Shown here: piece after piece, positions 1 through 7,453 of the stretch | How positions within the stretch are numbered: the stretch's first letter is position 1 | How the letters are laid out: every line of letters begins with the position of its first letter | NCBI GenBank assembly: GCA_015493625.1 | Contig: WGCT01000274.1 | Span: 1 to 13,854 of the forward strand | Source: Draconibacterium sp. | GTDB taxonomy: Bacteria > Bacteroidota > Bacteroidia > Bacteroidales > Prolixibacteraceae | Direction of reading: 5' to 3' | DNA length: 13,854 nt | Made by a program: the position numbers and the translations under genes | Notes under the pieces: model-generated | What the model saw: the letters and a program-made list of their open reading frames with translations, nothing else | The model's database searches: none | What the model was told of the DNA's origin: nothing

Positions 1-1
1 A

Positions 2-121
2 AGTTTTACCAACTTCATAAGCAATATGATTTCAGGATTATTAGCATACTCTTTTCTACCAAAGAAACCTAGAATCAAGTATGAAACGGTTAATACTTTT
101 GGCCAATTAGCTATATACTAA
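2..121 (+). pseudogene. C-terminal end of a probable IS982-type transposase (cut by window edge)
   Basis: Reading frame 2 is open from the left edge to a TAA at 119-121 and gives 39 residues. They include the stretch GLLAYSFLPKKPRIK followed by a short tail ending QLAIY. A 'GL-AY-..PKKP' block close to the C terminus is, from memory, typical of IS982-family transposases of Bacteroidota. The catalytic DDE part would lie to the left, outside the window, so it cannot be said whether the copy is intact. It is listed as a pseudogene only because no category fits an edge-truncated transposase. The family call rests on a short remembered motif and may be wrong; another IS family is possible. Confidence 0.45.
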
Positions 122-126
122 TCATT

Positions 127-146
127 TGCATATATCGAACTCAGGT
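127..146. mobile_element. Probable right terminal inverted repeat of the IS element
   Basis: The segment ending ATATCGAACTCAGGT lies only about 25 bp after the transposase stop. Its complement, beginning ACCTGAGTTCGATAT, resembles the tips I remember for Bacteroidota IS982-type elements. The matching left repeat and the target duplication are outside the window, so the boundary near 146 is an inference. Confidence 0.35.
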
Positions 147-271
147 TATTACAATTCCCCATTGTATTGTGGATTTAGCTGTAGGTGTAATCTCCCCGAA
201 TAGTAAATTTCGTTTTTGCTTTTTTGTACATACCTATTAAATGCACAACTTGGTCTCTTACATAAAGGACT

Positions 272-285
272 GCATTTATAAATGC
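272..285. promoter_or_regulatory. Perfect 14-bp palindrome, candidate operator
   Basis: GCATTTATAAATGC reads the same on both strands. It lies 145-158 bp upstream of the regulator start. SorC-family regulators bind palindromic operators, often near their own gene, so autoregulation is possible. AT-rich palindromes also arise by chance, and no second copy was noticed before the kinase operon. Confidence 0.3.
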
Positions 286-389
286 TTTGCAAGTAGACCA
301 ACTGTGAATAAAAACAAAAGTCTGGTTTAATCACGTTATTCTTGTACAAAAAACAACAACAAAAACTACAGTTATTACAAAAATCTATG

Positions 390-397
390 TACATTTG
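390..397 (+). promoter_or_regulatory. Candidate Bacteroidota -7 promoter box for the regulator
   Basis: TACATTTG matches the TAnnTTTG -7 consensus of the Bacteroidota primary sigma factor and lies 32 bp before the ATG at 430. No clear TTTG-type -33 element is found at the usual 19-21 bp spacing, so the promoter is only tentative. Confidence 0.3.
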
Positions 398-429
398 CCA
401 ACAGACGTACATATGAACAGAACAATAAA

Positions 430-1383
430 ATGGATACAAAAAGACGAAAATTAATTTATAAGATTTTAAAAGATTATTATCAGGAAAGAAAGACCCAGCA
501 GTTTATTGCCGACAAATATGGTATTTCCAGAATAATGGTTTCGCGCTTTATAAGCAAGGCGATAAGTGAGAAAATGGTGGAGATAATAATACATCCGCCC
601 GAAGATCCGTTTGTAGAATTGGAAAGGGAGCTTGAATTAAAGTATGGATTAAAAGAGGTATTAATTACGCCGTCTTTGCAAGATAACCAAAAGACAATTG
701 ACGAACTGGGCAAAGCCGGAGCCAATTATTTACTACGAAATTTAAAAGGTAACGAGTCGATAAGTATATCGTGGGGGCGCACACTGTTCGCTCTAGTTAA
801 TGCACTACCAAAATCGAATTTCCCCGATATCAATATTATTCAAATGATTGGCGGGCTCGGATATCCTGAAGAGCAGCTTAGCGGAAACGAATTGGTGCGG
901 CGAATGGCAAATGCATTTAATGGTCATCCTAAACTGCTTAATTCTCCTGGCATTGTTGCCAGCAAAGAGGTTTGCGAAGCACTAAAAAACGACCCGCAAA
1001 ATAAATCGACACTTAATCTTGCACGCAAAGCCAACCTTGCTCTAGTAGGAATCGGAAATTTTTCAGGAGCTTCATTAATACAAAAACCAAACGGGATATT
1101 GACTAAAGATGATATCAAATCACTCGAAAAGAAAGGTACTGTCGGTGATATCTCCCTTCAGTTTATCAACAAAAACGGCGAGTTGATTGTGGACGATGTA
1201 AATGAACGGATTATTGGACTCAGCATCGAAGACATCAAAAATATATCGCGGGTAATTGGAATTTCTGGTGGCGAATACAAATTCGCAACCATTATGGCAG
1301 CATTAAAAGGAGAACTAATTGATGTGCTGATAACAGATAAAAATACAGCGGAAAAACTAATGAATCAGGATACCGGGAGTTAA
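430..1383 (+). CDS. SorC-family sugar-binding transcriptional regulator
   Basis: This 317-residue protein is a predicted cytoplasmic DNA-binding regulator of the sugar genes that follow. Residues 1-60 form a helix-turn-helix region, with the recognition part around Q23-K43 (FIADKYGIS, then VSRFISKA). Residues from about 60 to 315 match the SorC/DeoR-type sugar-binding domain. Signs of it are SISWGRT near residues 111-118, the LVGIGNFSG block, and VIGISGGEYK near the C terminus. Length is normal for the family. Members usually sense a sugar or sugar phosphate and control a neighbouring catabolic operon, either as repressor or activator. The gene points toward the operon and is separated from it by 191 bp, so it may have its own promoter. 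The ATG at 430 gives a full N-terminal helix and no upstream extension is needed. Effector and operator are unknown. Confidence 0.88.
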   Translation: MDTKRRKLIYKILKDYYQERKTQQFIADKYGISRIMVSRFISKAISEKMVEIIIHPPEDPFVELERELELKYGLKEVLITPSLQDNQKTIDELGKAGANYLLRNLKGNESISISWGRTLFALVNALPKSNFPDINIIQMIGGLGYPEEQLSGNELVRRMANAFNGHPKLLNSPGIVASKEVCEALKNDPQNKSTLNLARKANLALVGIGNFSGASLIQKPNGILTKDDIKSLEKKGTVGDISLQFINKNGELIVDDVNERIIGLSIEDIKNISRVIGISGGEYKFATIMAALKGELIDVLITDKNTAEKLMNQDTGS

Positions 1384-1468
1384 TAGTTTTAAATGAGCTG
1401 AAACAATAGGAGACGCATATTGAGGGATATAACAATTTTTATTACTCACCCTGATAAATTAGCAGCCT

Positions 1469-1510
1469 GATCCGTCGGCTGACGGATCGTCCCTTCCGTC
1501 AGTTGACGGA
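1469..1510. repeat. Two tandem hairpins with an identical stem
   Basis: TCCGTC-GGCT-GACGGA (1471-1486) and TCCGTC-AGTT-GACGGA (1495-1510) have the same 6-bp stem, 24 bp apart, with different 4-base loops. The first stem extends to 8 bp (GATCCGTC/GACGGATC, 1469-1488) and the second to 7 bp if its loop is allowed to shrink. They lie in the regulator-kinase gap and are GC-rich against an AT-rich background. No T-run follows either hairpin on either strand, so they are not classical intrinsic terminators. REP-like repeats, an operator pair, or a leader RNA structure are all possible. Confidence 0.7.
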
Positions 1511-1574
1511 TAGAGAGAGAAGAGGGAGAGTCATAATAAACTGATTATTAATCATTAAACTATATTATATACGA

Positions 1575-3119
1575 ATGAAACAATATCTTTTAGGAATTGA
1601 TTACGGTACCGGTGGTGCAAAAGCGTCGATAATAAATACAGAGGGTGAAGAGGTGGCATATGCATTCGAAGAGTATCCAATCTTAACGCCAAACCCGGGC
1701 TGGTCGGAACACGATGCAAATTTGCATTGGCAAGTTGCATGCCGGTTAATAAAAAGTTGCAGAAAAGAGGCAGAAATCAAACCTCAAAACATTGCGGGAA
1801 TAGCGGTTTCTTCTGCTTATCCGTCGCTTGTGTTGATTGATAAAAATATCAACCCAGTACACAATGCCTATAATTTAATGGACAAAAGAGCCGTTAAGCA
1901 GGTTGAATGGTTACAAAAAAACATTGGAGAAAAAGAGATCTTCGACATCTCTAAAAACAGATTGGAAGACCATCCGGTAATCACAAACCTGATGTGGGAA
2001 AAAGAGAACCGCAGTGACGATTTCAAAAGGATACACAAAGCACTTTCTGTCGATGGTTTTATTAATGCAAAACTCACAGGGAAATTAACCGGGCACTTTT
2101 CAGGTGCAGCATTTTACGGCGTAGCTTACGATTTGCTCAATAAAAAATTTAATACCGAATTACTCGATAAAATAGGTATTTCAGAAAATCTGTTTCCCGA
2201 CCTGTACTTATGCGAAGATATTATTGGTGGAATAACTTCCGAAGCAGCCAAAGAGACCGGGCTCGCAGAGGGAACTCCTGTTGCTGCCGGTCAGGTTGAT
2301 TGTAATGCCGGCTGGGTTGGTGCCGGTGCCACCGAAGAAGGCGATTTGCAAATGAATCTGGGAACTTGTGGCAACTTCGGAATTATTACAAAAGACACTG
2401 ATTTTCCCGATACAATGATAAATTTTGGTTACACAGCCGAATCTGAGGATACATTTATTATTGTTCCCACTACTACCACCGGCGGACAGTTAATTCGTTA
2501 TATGCGCGACAATTTCTATAAAATGGAGATGGCAAGCCAGGACATTTTCGACACCGATACTTTTGATTTAATAAACCGGGAAGCTGAAAAAGTACCACCC
2601 GGAAGCGAAGGCTTGCTTACTCTGCCGTTTATGATGGGCGAAAGAACGCCAATTTGGGATGTTAATGCCCGGGGTGTATTGTTCGGGCTATCGCTTAACC
2701 ATACACGCGGGCACGTCGTTCGCTCAATGATGGAAGCAGTTGGTTACGCACTTTACGACTCGTTCAGAATAATTAAAGAGTCGGGGAAAAAAGTAGGTTC
2801 ACAAATTGTACTTAACGAGGGCGGTGCAAAAAGCAAACTCTGGCGACAAATCATTACCGACATTTTCAATGTACCAACCGTTTTAGTGCGCAGGAGAACG
2901 GGAGCTCCGTACGGTGATGCAATACTTGCAGGAGTAGCAACCGGAATTTTTAAAGACTTCTCGGTTTCAAAAAAGTGGTCGGAATACATCGACCCAATGG
3001 AACCTGACCAAGAGAACCATAAACTTTATATGGACTATTTTAAACTTTACAAAGAGCTTTACGAAGATGTTAAAGACGACTATAAAAAATTAGCAACGCT
3101 AAGAGAAAAATACAAATAA
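1575..3119 (+). CDS. FGGY-family carbohydrate kinase (xylulokinase-like)
   Basis: This 514-residue cytoplasmic kinase is predicted to phosphorylate a sugar or sugar derivative with ATP. The N-terminal FGGY domain opens with the phosphate-binding GIDYGTGG (residues 7-14). The likely catalytic base is D242 in GQVDCNAGW. The C-terminal domain carries MGERTPIWD, an [13 protein letters not shown] block and the adenine-side EGGAKSKLW (residues 415-423). These blocks resemble xylulokinases more than glycerol kinases, but FGGY specificity cannot be read from motifs. It is the first gene of the catabolic run, with 1 bp to the next gene, so the two are almost certainly co-transcribed. The ATG at 1575 sits directly before the conserved first strand. 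In context it probably acts on the ketose made by the isomerase-like protein encoded from 6020, which is an inference. Confidence 0.88.
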   Translation: MKQYLLGIDYGTGGAKASIINTEGEEVAYAFEEYPILTPNPGWSEHDANLHWQVACRLIKSCRKEAEIKPQNIAGIAVSSAYPSLVLIDKNINPVHNAYNLMDKRAVKQVEWLQKNIGEKEIFDISKNRLEDHPVITNLMWEKENRSDDFKRIHKALSVDGFINAKLTGKLTGHFSGAAFYGVAYDLLNKKFNTELLDKIGISENLFPDLYLCEDIIGGITSEAAKETGLAEGTPVAAGQVDCNAGWVGAGATEEGDLQMNLGTCGNFGIITKDTDFPDTMINFGYTAESEDTFIIVPTTTTGGQLIRYMRDNFYKMEMASQDIFDTDTFDLINREAEKVPPGSEGLLTLPFMMGERTPIWDVNARGVLFGLSLNHTRGHVVRSMMEAVGYALYDSFRIIKESGKKVGSQIVLNEGGAKSKLWRQIITDIFNVPTVLVRRRTGAPYGDAILAGVATGIFKDFSVSKKWSEYIDPMEPDQENHKLYMDYFKLYKELYEDVKDDYKKLATLREKYK

Positions 3120-3120
3120 A

Positions 3121-4410
3121 ATGGAATTATTAAGAAAGCTAAAAAAGCGTGTTGAAGATAAAAATTTAGTCAGTGTTGGTATTGTTGGATGTGGGCAAAT
3201 GGGCTCAGGACTCGCGCACACAATAAACAATATAAACGGCATGCAGGTCAACTGCATTGCCGATATTGATGTAAAAAAAGCCATAAACACATTTGCTGAA
3301 CAGGGAATTTCGAAAAGCGATATTATTGAAACAACCCATGTGGGCACAGCAAACGATGCTATCAAAAAAGGGAAACGGGTAGTTACAACCGACGCAATGA
3401 TGATGGCAGAGATTGACCTGCTTGAGGCAAATGTTGAAGCGACCGGATTGCCTGATATGGGAGCACAAATGGCAATTAACTCGATTGAACGGAAGAAGCC
3501 GATTATAATGCTCAATGTTGAAACCGACATTACAATTGGTGCAATACTGAACCACAAAGCAAGACAAAACGGAGCTTTATATACCGTTGCATCGGGCGAC
3601 GAACCGGGCGTTTGCACAATGTTATACGAGCAGGCAGTTTTAATGGGATTTGAAGTGATTGCCGCCGGGAAAGGAAAAAATAACCCGATGGATTTGACTG
3701 CCACTCCCGAATCGTGTATGGAAGAGGCACTCTCGAAAGAAATGAACCCCAAAATGCTCGCATCGTTTAAAGACGGAACAAAAACAATGGTTGAAATGGC
3801 CGCCGTATCAAATGCAACCGGTCTCCTACCCGACACACCGGGAATGCACGGCCCAAAAGTAGAACTGGATGATTTGGTAAATGTTTACAGGCCAAAAACC
3901 GATGGCGGAATTTTCAAGACCCGTGGCGCGGTTGATTTTAGCACCGGTAAAATTGCCCCCGGAGTTTTTATCATCGTCTATTCGGAAGATAAGCGAATAC
4001 GAAAAGATATGAAATTTATCACTCATGCCGACGGACCTTACTATCTGCTTTTTAGGCCCTACCACCTTTGCGATATTGAAACTCCACAGTCGGTTGCCGA
4101 AGCGGTGCTGTTAAACGAAGTTACCGTTGCTGCCGAAACAATGAACTCGGAAGTTGTTGCCATTGCAAAACGCGATTTAAAAGCCGGCGAAACACTGAAA
4201 GGAATTGGCAGTACCGATATATTTGGCAGAATTTATACGTATAAAGAGGCGCGGATATTAAATACAATCCCGATTGGAATTGCCGAAAATGGGAAAATAA
4301 TTGCCGATGTTAGAAAAGGCGAGCCGCTCACCACTTTAAATTGCCTGCCCGATTCAACATCATTTATCTACTCGCTAAGACAGGAACAAGATAAGTTGAT
4401 ACAATTATGA
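3121..4410 (+). CDS. DRL-like NAD(P)-dependent oxidoreductase with C-terminal SAF domain
   Basis: This 429-residue protein is usually annotated as 'homoserine dehydrogenase-like'. The N-terminal Rossmann domain has G-x-G-x-x-G at G23, G25 and G28. The middle catalytic part carries SGDEPG (D160, E161) and DGTKT (D218-T222), blocks I associate with the DRL family. Residues from about 345 to 412 form a SAF domain (VVAIAKRDL, KAGETL, GIAENG). The namesake DRL of Brucella is a reductoisomerase that replaces DXR by making 2-C-methylerythritol 4-phosphate. Most relatives sit in catabolic operons with unproven reactions. Here the gene lies 1 bp after the kinase and overlaps the next gene by 4 bp, so a role on a phosphorylated or oxidised sugar is more likely than homoserine or isoprenoid metabolism. 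It could do oxidation, reduction or skeletal rearrangement; the sequence does not decide. Confidence 0.8.
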   Translation: MELLRKLKKRVEDKNLVSVGIVGCGQMGSGLAHTINNINGMQVNCIADIDVKKAINTFAEQGISKSDIIETTHVGTANDAIKKGKRVVTTDAMMMAEIDLLEANVEATGLPDMGAQMAINSIERKKPIIMLNVETDITIGAILNHKARQNGALYTVASGDEPGVCTMLYEQAVLMGFEVIAAGKGKNNPMDLTATPESCMEEALSKEMNPKMLASFKDGTKTMVEMAAVSNATGLLPDTPGMHGPKVELDDLVNVYRPKTDGGIFKTRGAVDFSTGKIAPGVFIIVYSEDKRIRKDMKFITHADGPYYLLFRPYHLCDIETPQSVAEAVLLNEVTVAAETMNSEVVAIAKRDLKAGETLKGIGSTDIFGRIYTYKEARILNTIPIGIAENGKIIADVRKGEPLTTLNCLPDSTSFIYSLRQEQDKLIQL

Positions 4411-5459
4411 AGGAGATGATGAAAGCTGTGGTAGTAAATGCTCCCGGCAACTTTGGAGTTTACGATGTTGAGAAACCCACTTGTCCGGAAGGCGGAATGT
4501 TGGTAAAAGTTATTGCCTGCGGTTTGTGTGGTTCCGATTTACGCACACTGCGTTCGGGGCACCACCGGGTAAAATTACCGTTTACAATCGGTCACGAAAT
4601 TTCGGGAGAAGTGGTAGAGTTGGGGGGAAATTATTCAGGCAACTGGAAAATTGGCGACAAGCTGGCAATATCTCCGTTGGCCTACTGCGGAAAATGCAAT
4701 TTTTGTTTAGAAGGGAAATATGAACTCTGCAATAATTATAAAGAGATTGGGCAGCACTGGAAAGGCGGGTTAGCTGAATATATTGCAATTCCAAAAGAAG
4801 CTGTTCAACTGGGTACTATCCAGAAAATACCCGATGGACTCGACCCCGTTCACGCAACACTTGTGGAGCCACTATCGTCGGTGGTAAATGCACAGGAAGC
4901 CGGGAATATTGGACTTGGCGACGTGGTAGTTATTATGGGTGCCGGTCCTATTGGAACATTTCACCTTGAACTGGCAAGAGCTCGGGGAGCCGAAAAAATA
5001 GTAGTTGCCGATATTTCGGATGAGCGGTTAAAACTGATGGAACAGTACCAGCCTGATTTCCTCATCAACTCAAAAAAGGAAGATTTGGTTGAACGGGTTC
5101 GCACCATTACCGATGGTTACGGTGCCGATGTTATAATTACTGCCAACCCCGCTCCCGAAGCTCAGATTCAGGCAGTGAAAATAGCAAAAAAGGGAGGCCG
5201 TATTTTATTTTTCGGAGGACTTCCAAAAGATAACTCGACTCCGCAAATAGATATGAATATCGTTCATTATAACGCTTTGCACCTTATTGGCACAACTATT
5301 TTTTCACCGCGACACAACAGAATTGCCATGAAATTACTGGAGGGAGGAAAAATCTCAGCCGAAAAATTTATTTCACATACAATGCCTTTAGAGAATTTTG
5401 TTGAAGGAGCTCAGCTCGCATTGGCAGGCAAAGCACGAAAAGTAGTTTTTAAACCATAA
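4407..5459 (+). CDS. Zinc-dependent medium-chain alcohol/polyol dehydrogenase
   Basis: This cytoplasmic MDR-superfamily dehydrogenase of 350 residues resembles sorbitol and threonine dehydrogenases. Catalytic zinc ligands are predicted as C41 (CGLCGSD), H63 with E64 (IGHE), and E154 (VEPLSS). The structural zinc is held by C94, C97, C100 and C108. The nucleotide-binding site is GAGPIG at residues 178-183. It should interconvert a secondary alcohol and a ketone on a sugar or polyol with NAD(P). The ATG at 4407 overlaps the upstream stop as ATGA, a sign of translational coupling. In-frame ATGs at 4416 and 4419 are alternatives; the last gives the MKAVVV start typical of the family and has an AGGAG just upstream, though too close to be an ideal ribosome site. 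The exact substrate is unknown. Confidence 0.9.
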   Translation: MKEMMKAVVVNAPGNFGVYDVEKPTCPEGGMLVKVIACGLCGSDLRTLRSGHHRVKLPFTIGHEISGEVVELGGNYSGNWKIGDKLAISPLAYCGKCNFCLEGKYELCNNYKEIGQHWKGGLAEYIAIPKEAVQLGTIQKIPDGLDPVHATLVEPLSSVVNAQEAGNIGLGDVVVIMGAGPIGTFHLELARARGAEKIVVADISDERLKLMEQYQPDFLINSKKEDLVERVRTITDGYGADVIITANPAPEAQIQAVKIAKKGGRILFFGGLPKDNSTPQIDMNIVHYNALHLIGTTIFSPRHNRIAMKLLEGGKISAEKFISHTMPLENFVEGAQLALAGKARKVVFKP

Positions 5460-5469
5460 AAATATTGAA

Positions 5470-5997
5470 ATGGCAAAATCAGAAAAAGATACACCACCTG
5501 TATTCCCGTTAAACGATGTTGCACAAATTGCACTTTTGGTACCCGACATCGACAAGGCAGTTGAGACCTACTGGAAACGGTTTGGCATTGGCCCCTGGCA
5601 CATTTACACCTACGGAAAACCGTTGGTAAAACGAATGACAAGAAACGGGAAACCCTACGATTACAAAATGAAAGTAGCACTTTCGTACATCGGAAAAATG
5701 CGGATTGAATTGATACAGCCACTTGAAGGAGATACTGTTTATTCCGAATTTATTAAGGAGCACGGTTATGGAATGCACCACATTGGAGTTCTTACCGATA
5801 ATATGCAGGAATCGCTCGAACAAGCCGAAGAGTGCGGGATTGCAATGACTCAGGACGGAGCCGGATTCGGTCCCGACGACGACGGACACTATGCATATCT
5901 CGATACCGAGAATTTGTTGGGAACAACCGTTGAGCTAATTGAAAGACCCAAACGAAGAAATCCCCCGGAAAGAATTTATCCTGAAGAAAGTAAATAA
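5470..5997 (+). CDS. VOC-fold (glyoxalase / methylmalonyl-CoA epimerase-like) protein
   Basis: This small cytoplasmic protein of 175 residues has two beta-alpha-beta-beta-beta VOC modules, roughly residues 16-85 and 100-158. Its predicted metal ligands are Q19 (VAQIALLV), E80 (MRIELI), H104 (MHHIGV) and E155 (TVELIE). The overall pattern resembles the Glyoxalase_4 / methylmalonyl-CoA epimerase group, but the first ligand is Gln instead of the usual bacterial His. The Q-E-H-E set is the one known from human glyoxalase I. Such proteins bind a divalent metal and act by stabilising an enediolate, as in epimerases, isomerases, lyases or dioxygenases. It lies 10 bp after the dehydrogenase and 22 bp before the isomerase-like gene. 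An epimerase or enolising step on the oxidised sugar is plausible but unproven. The charged tail (PKRRNPPERIYPEESK) extends past the fold. Confidence 0.82.
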   Translation: MAKSEKDTPPVFPLNDVAQIALLVPDIDKAVETYWKRFGIGPWHIYTYGKPLVKRMTRNGKPYDYKMKVALSYIGKMRIELIQPLEGDTVYSEFIKEHGYGMHHIGVLTDNMQESLEQAEECGIAMTQDGAGFGPDDDGHYAYLDTENLLGTTVELIERPKRRNPPERIYPEESK

Positions 5998-6019
5998 CTG
6001 TATAATTAATTTTAAGATT

Positions 6020-7444
6020 ATGAAAATAGTAAATAAGAAAATAACGTTTGGCCTCATAGTAGGAACAAGAGGTTTTTTTAATAGCGCGCTGGCTGTTGAA
6101 GGTAAAAAAGACCTGATTAAATTAGTTGAAAAGCTTGGCTTTGGCTATGTGATTTTACCGGAAGATGCTACTCCAACAGGAGCCATCGAAACAATTGACG
6201 ATGCTAAAAAGTGTGCTAAATTGTTCAACGAGCACAGAGACGATATAGATGGTATAATTGTATCGCTACCTAATTTTGGCGATGAGCTTGGGATTGTAAA
6301 CACGCTAAAATTTGCAAAATTAGATGTTCCGGTATTGGTGCAAGCGTGCGACGACGATAACGACAAAATAAGTATTAAAGAACGCAGAGATGCATTTTGT
6401 GGAAAACTATCTGTTTGCAATAACTTTTATCAGTACGGAATTCCTTTTACCGACACAACACTTCATACTTGTAAAATTAACAGTAATGTTTTTGAAAAAG
6501 ATGTAATCAGGTTTGCAAGTGTTTGCCGTGTAGTTAAAGGATTATCGAATGCAAGAATCGGTGCCATCGGAGCGCGCCCTGCTGCTTTCCAGACAATGCG
6601 TGCCAGCGAAAAACTTTTGCAGGCATCAGGCATTACAGTTGTTCCGGTCGATATGTCGGAGATATTAAGTGCTGCCGAAAAAGTTAGCGACGACGACCCA
6701 GAGCTGATAAAGAAACTTGGTGAAATACACGAATATGGAAATATTGCAAGTTCAGCACATAAAGAGAGTATTATAAAACAGGCAAAATTTGGTATTGCAA
6801 GTGAAAAATGGATTGAAGAGAATGAAATTGATGCTTCTGCTTTTCAATGTTGGACATCTGTTCAAGAAAATTATGGCTGCGCAACCTGCTTAACAATGAG
6901 CATGCTGGGCGAAAGCTTAATGCCTTCGGCTTGCGAGGTTGATATTGCCGGTGCCGTTTCGATGTATGCACTTACGCTGGCATCGGAAAACCCGGCTGCA
7001 ATACTCGACTGGAATAACAATTATGGCGAAGAGCGAAACAAATGCAGTGGTATTCACTGTAGCAACTTCCCAAAAAGTTTTGTAAACGCCAAAATTGAAA
7101 TTGCCAGTCTCGATGTGCTTGGTGCAAGTTTAGGCGAAGAGAACTGTTTTGGCGCAGTAAAAGGAAAAGTTGCAGCAGGCGATTTTACCTATTTCAGAAT
7201 TTCAACCGACGATAAAAACGGTAAAATAAAAGCATATCTCGGAGAGGGAAAATTTACCGACGACCCGTATCCAATGGACGGAGGCGTTGCCATTTGCGAT
7301 GTAAACAACTTACAGGGTTTAATGAAACATTTAACTAAAAACGGTTACGAACACCACGTTGCAATGGTTCGCGATTATGTTGCCGGCATTATTCAGGAGG
7401 CAACCGAGAACTATTTGGGTTGGGATGTTTACAAACACAGCTAG
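6020..7444 (+). CDS. L-fucose/L-arabinose isomerase-family protein
   Basis: This predicted cytoplasmic aldose-ketose isomerase of 474 residues belongs to the fucose-isomerase-related group (COG2407-like) and is clearly shorter than classical FucI at about 590. Likely metal ligands, by analogy with FucI, are E306 (SACEVDIAG), D330 (AILDWNNN) and H445 or H446 (EHHVAMVRD). A G-[IV]-HCSNFP block follows the second ligand, as in related proteins. The ATG at 6020 is chosen: the frame is open back to a TTG at 5939, but that start would overlap the upstream gene by about 59 bp and would prepend a segment unlike the family. The predicted reaction would turn an imported aldose into a ketose for the kinase at 1575. 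Some members of this wider group act on modified sugars, so the substrate need not be fucose or arabinose. Confidence 0.82.
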   Translation: MKIVNKKITFGLIVGTRGFFNSALAVEGKKDLIKLVEKLGFGYVILPEDATPTGAIETIDDAKKCAKLFNEHRDDIDGIIVSLPNFGDELGIVNTLKFAKLDVPVLVQACDDDNDKISIKERRDAFCGKLSVCNNFYQYGIPFTDTTLHTCKINSNVFEKDVIRFASVCRVVKGLSNARIGAIGARPAAFQTMRASEKLLQASGITVVPVDMSEILSAAEKVSDDDPELIKKLGEIHEYGNIASSAHKESIIKQAKFGIASEKWIEENEIDASAFQCWTSVQENYGCATCLTMSMLGESLMPSACEVDIAGAVSMYALTLASENPAAILDWNNNYGEERNKCSGIHCSNFPKSFVNAKIEIASLDVLGASLGEENCFGAVKGKVAAGDFTYFRISTDDKNGKIKAYLGEGKFTDDPYPMDGGVAICDVNNLQGLMKHLTKNGYEHHVAMVRDYVAGIIQEATENYLGWDVYKHS

Positions 7445-7453
7445 TTTTAGAGT

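Larger units (their letters stand above)
225..411. repeat. Recurring TGTACA boxes upstream of the regulator
   Basis: The self-complementary hexamer TGTACA occurs at 225-230, 343-348 (within TTGTACAA, 342-349) and 388-393 (within ATGTACAT, 387-394). A near copy, CGTACA, lies at 406-411. Three exact copies of a palindromic hexamer in under 190 bp exceed simple expectation and suggest regulator binding sites. The 388-393 copy overlaps the candidate -7 box. None was seen in the 1384-1574 gap before the operon, which weakens the case for these being the operator that controls the catabolic genes. Confidence 0.3.

Noticed and set aside
149..439. Cys-rich 96-residue open frame on the minus strand covering the regulator upstream gap
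   Set aside because: It overlaps the regulator start, has a low-complexity composition expected from translating AT-rich intergenic DNA, and shows no recognisable motif.
1469..1510. Classical rho-independent terminator for the regulator gene
   Set aside because: No T-run follows the hairpins on either strand and there are two equal hairpins rather than one, so they were kept as repeats of unknown role.
1384..1574. Promoter for the kinase operon matching TAnnTTTG
   Set aside because: A promoter is expected in this gap, but no sequence fits the -7/-33 consensus well enough to be annotated.
3099..3836. Long 245-residue antisense open frame inside the oxidoreductase gene
   Set aside because: The forward frame encodes a well-conserved enzyme. 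The antisense frame is a codon-bias shadow without domain signs or its own leader.
5939..6019. Upstream TTG start adding 27 residues to the isomerase-like protein
   Set aside because: It would overlap the VOC gene and add a sequence that only reads through the upstream coding end and the gap. The ATG at 6020 begins right at the conserved first strand.
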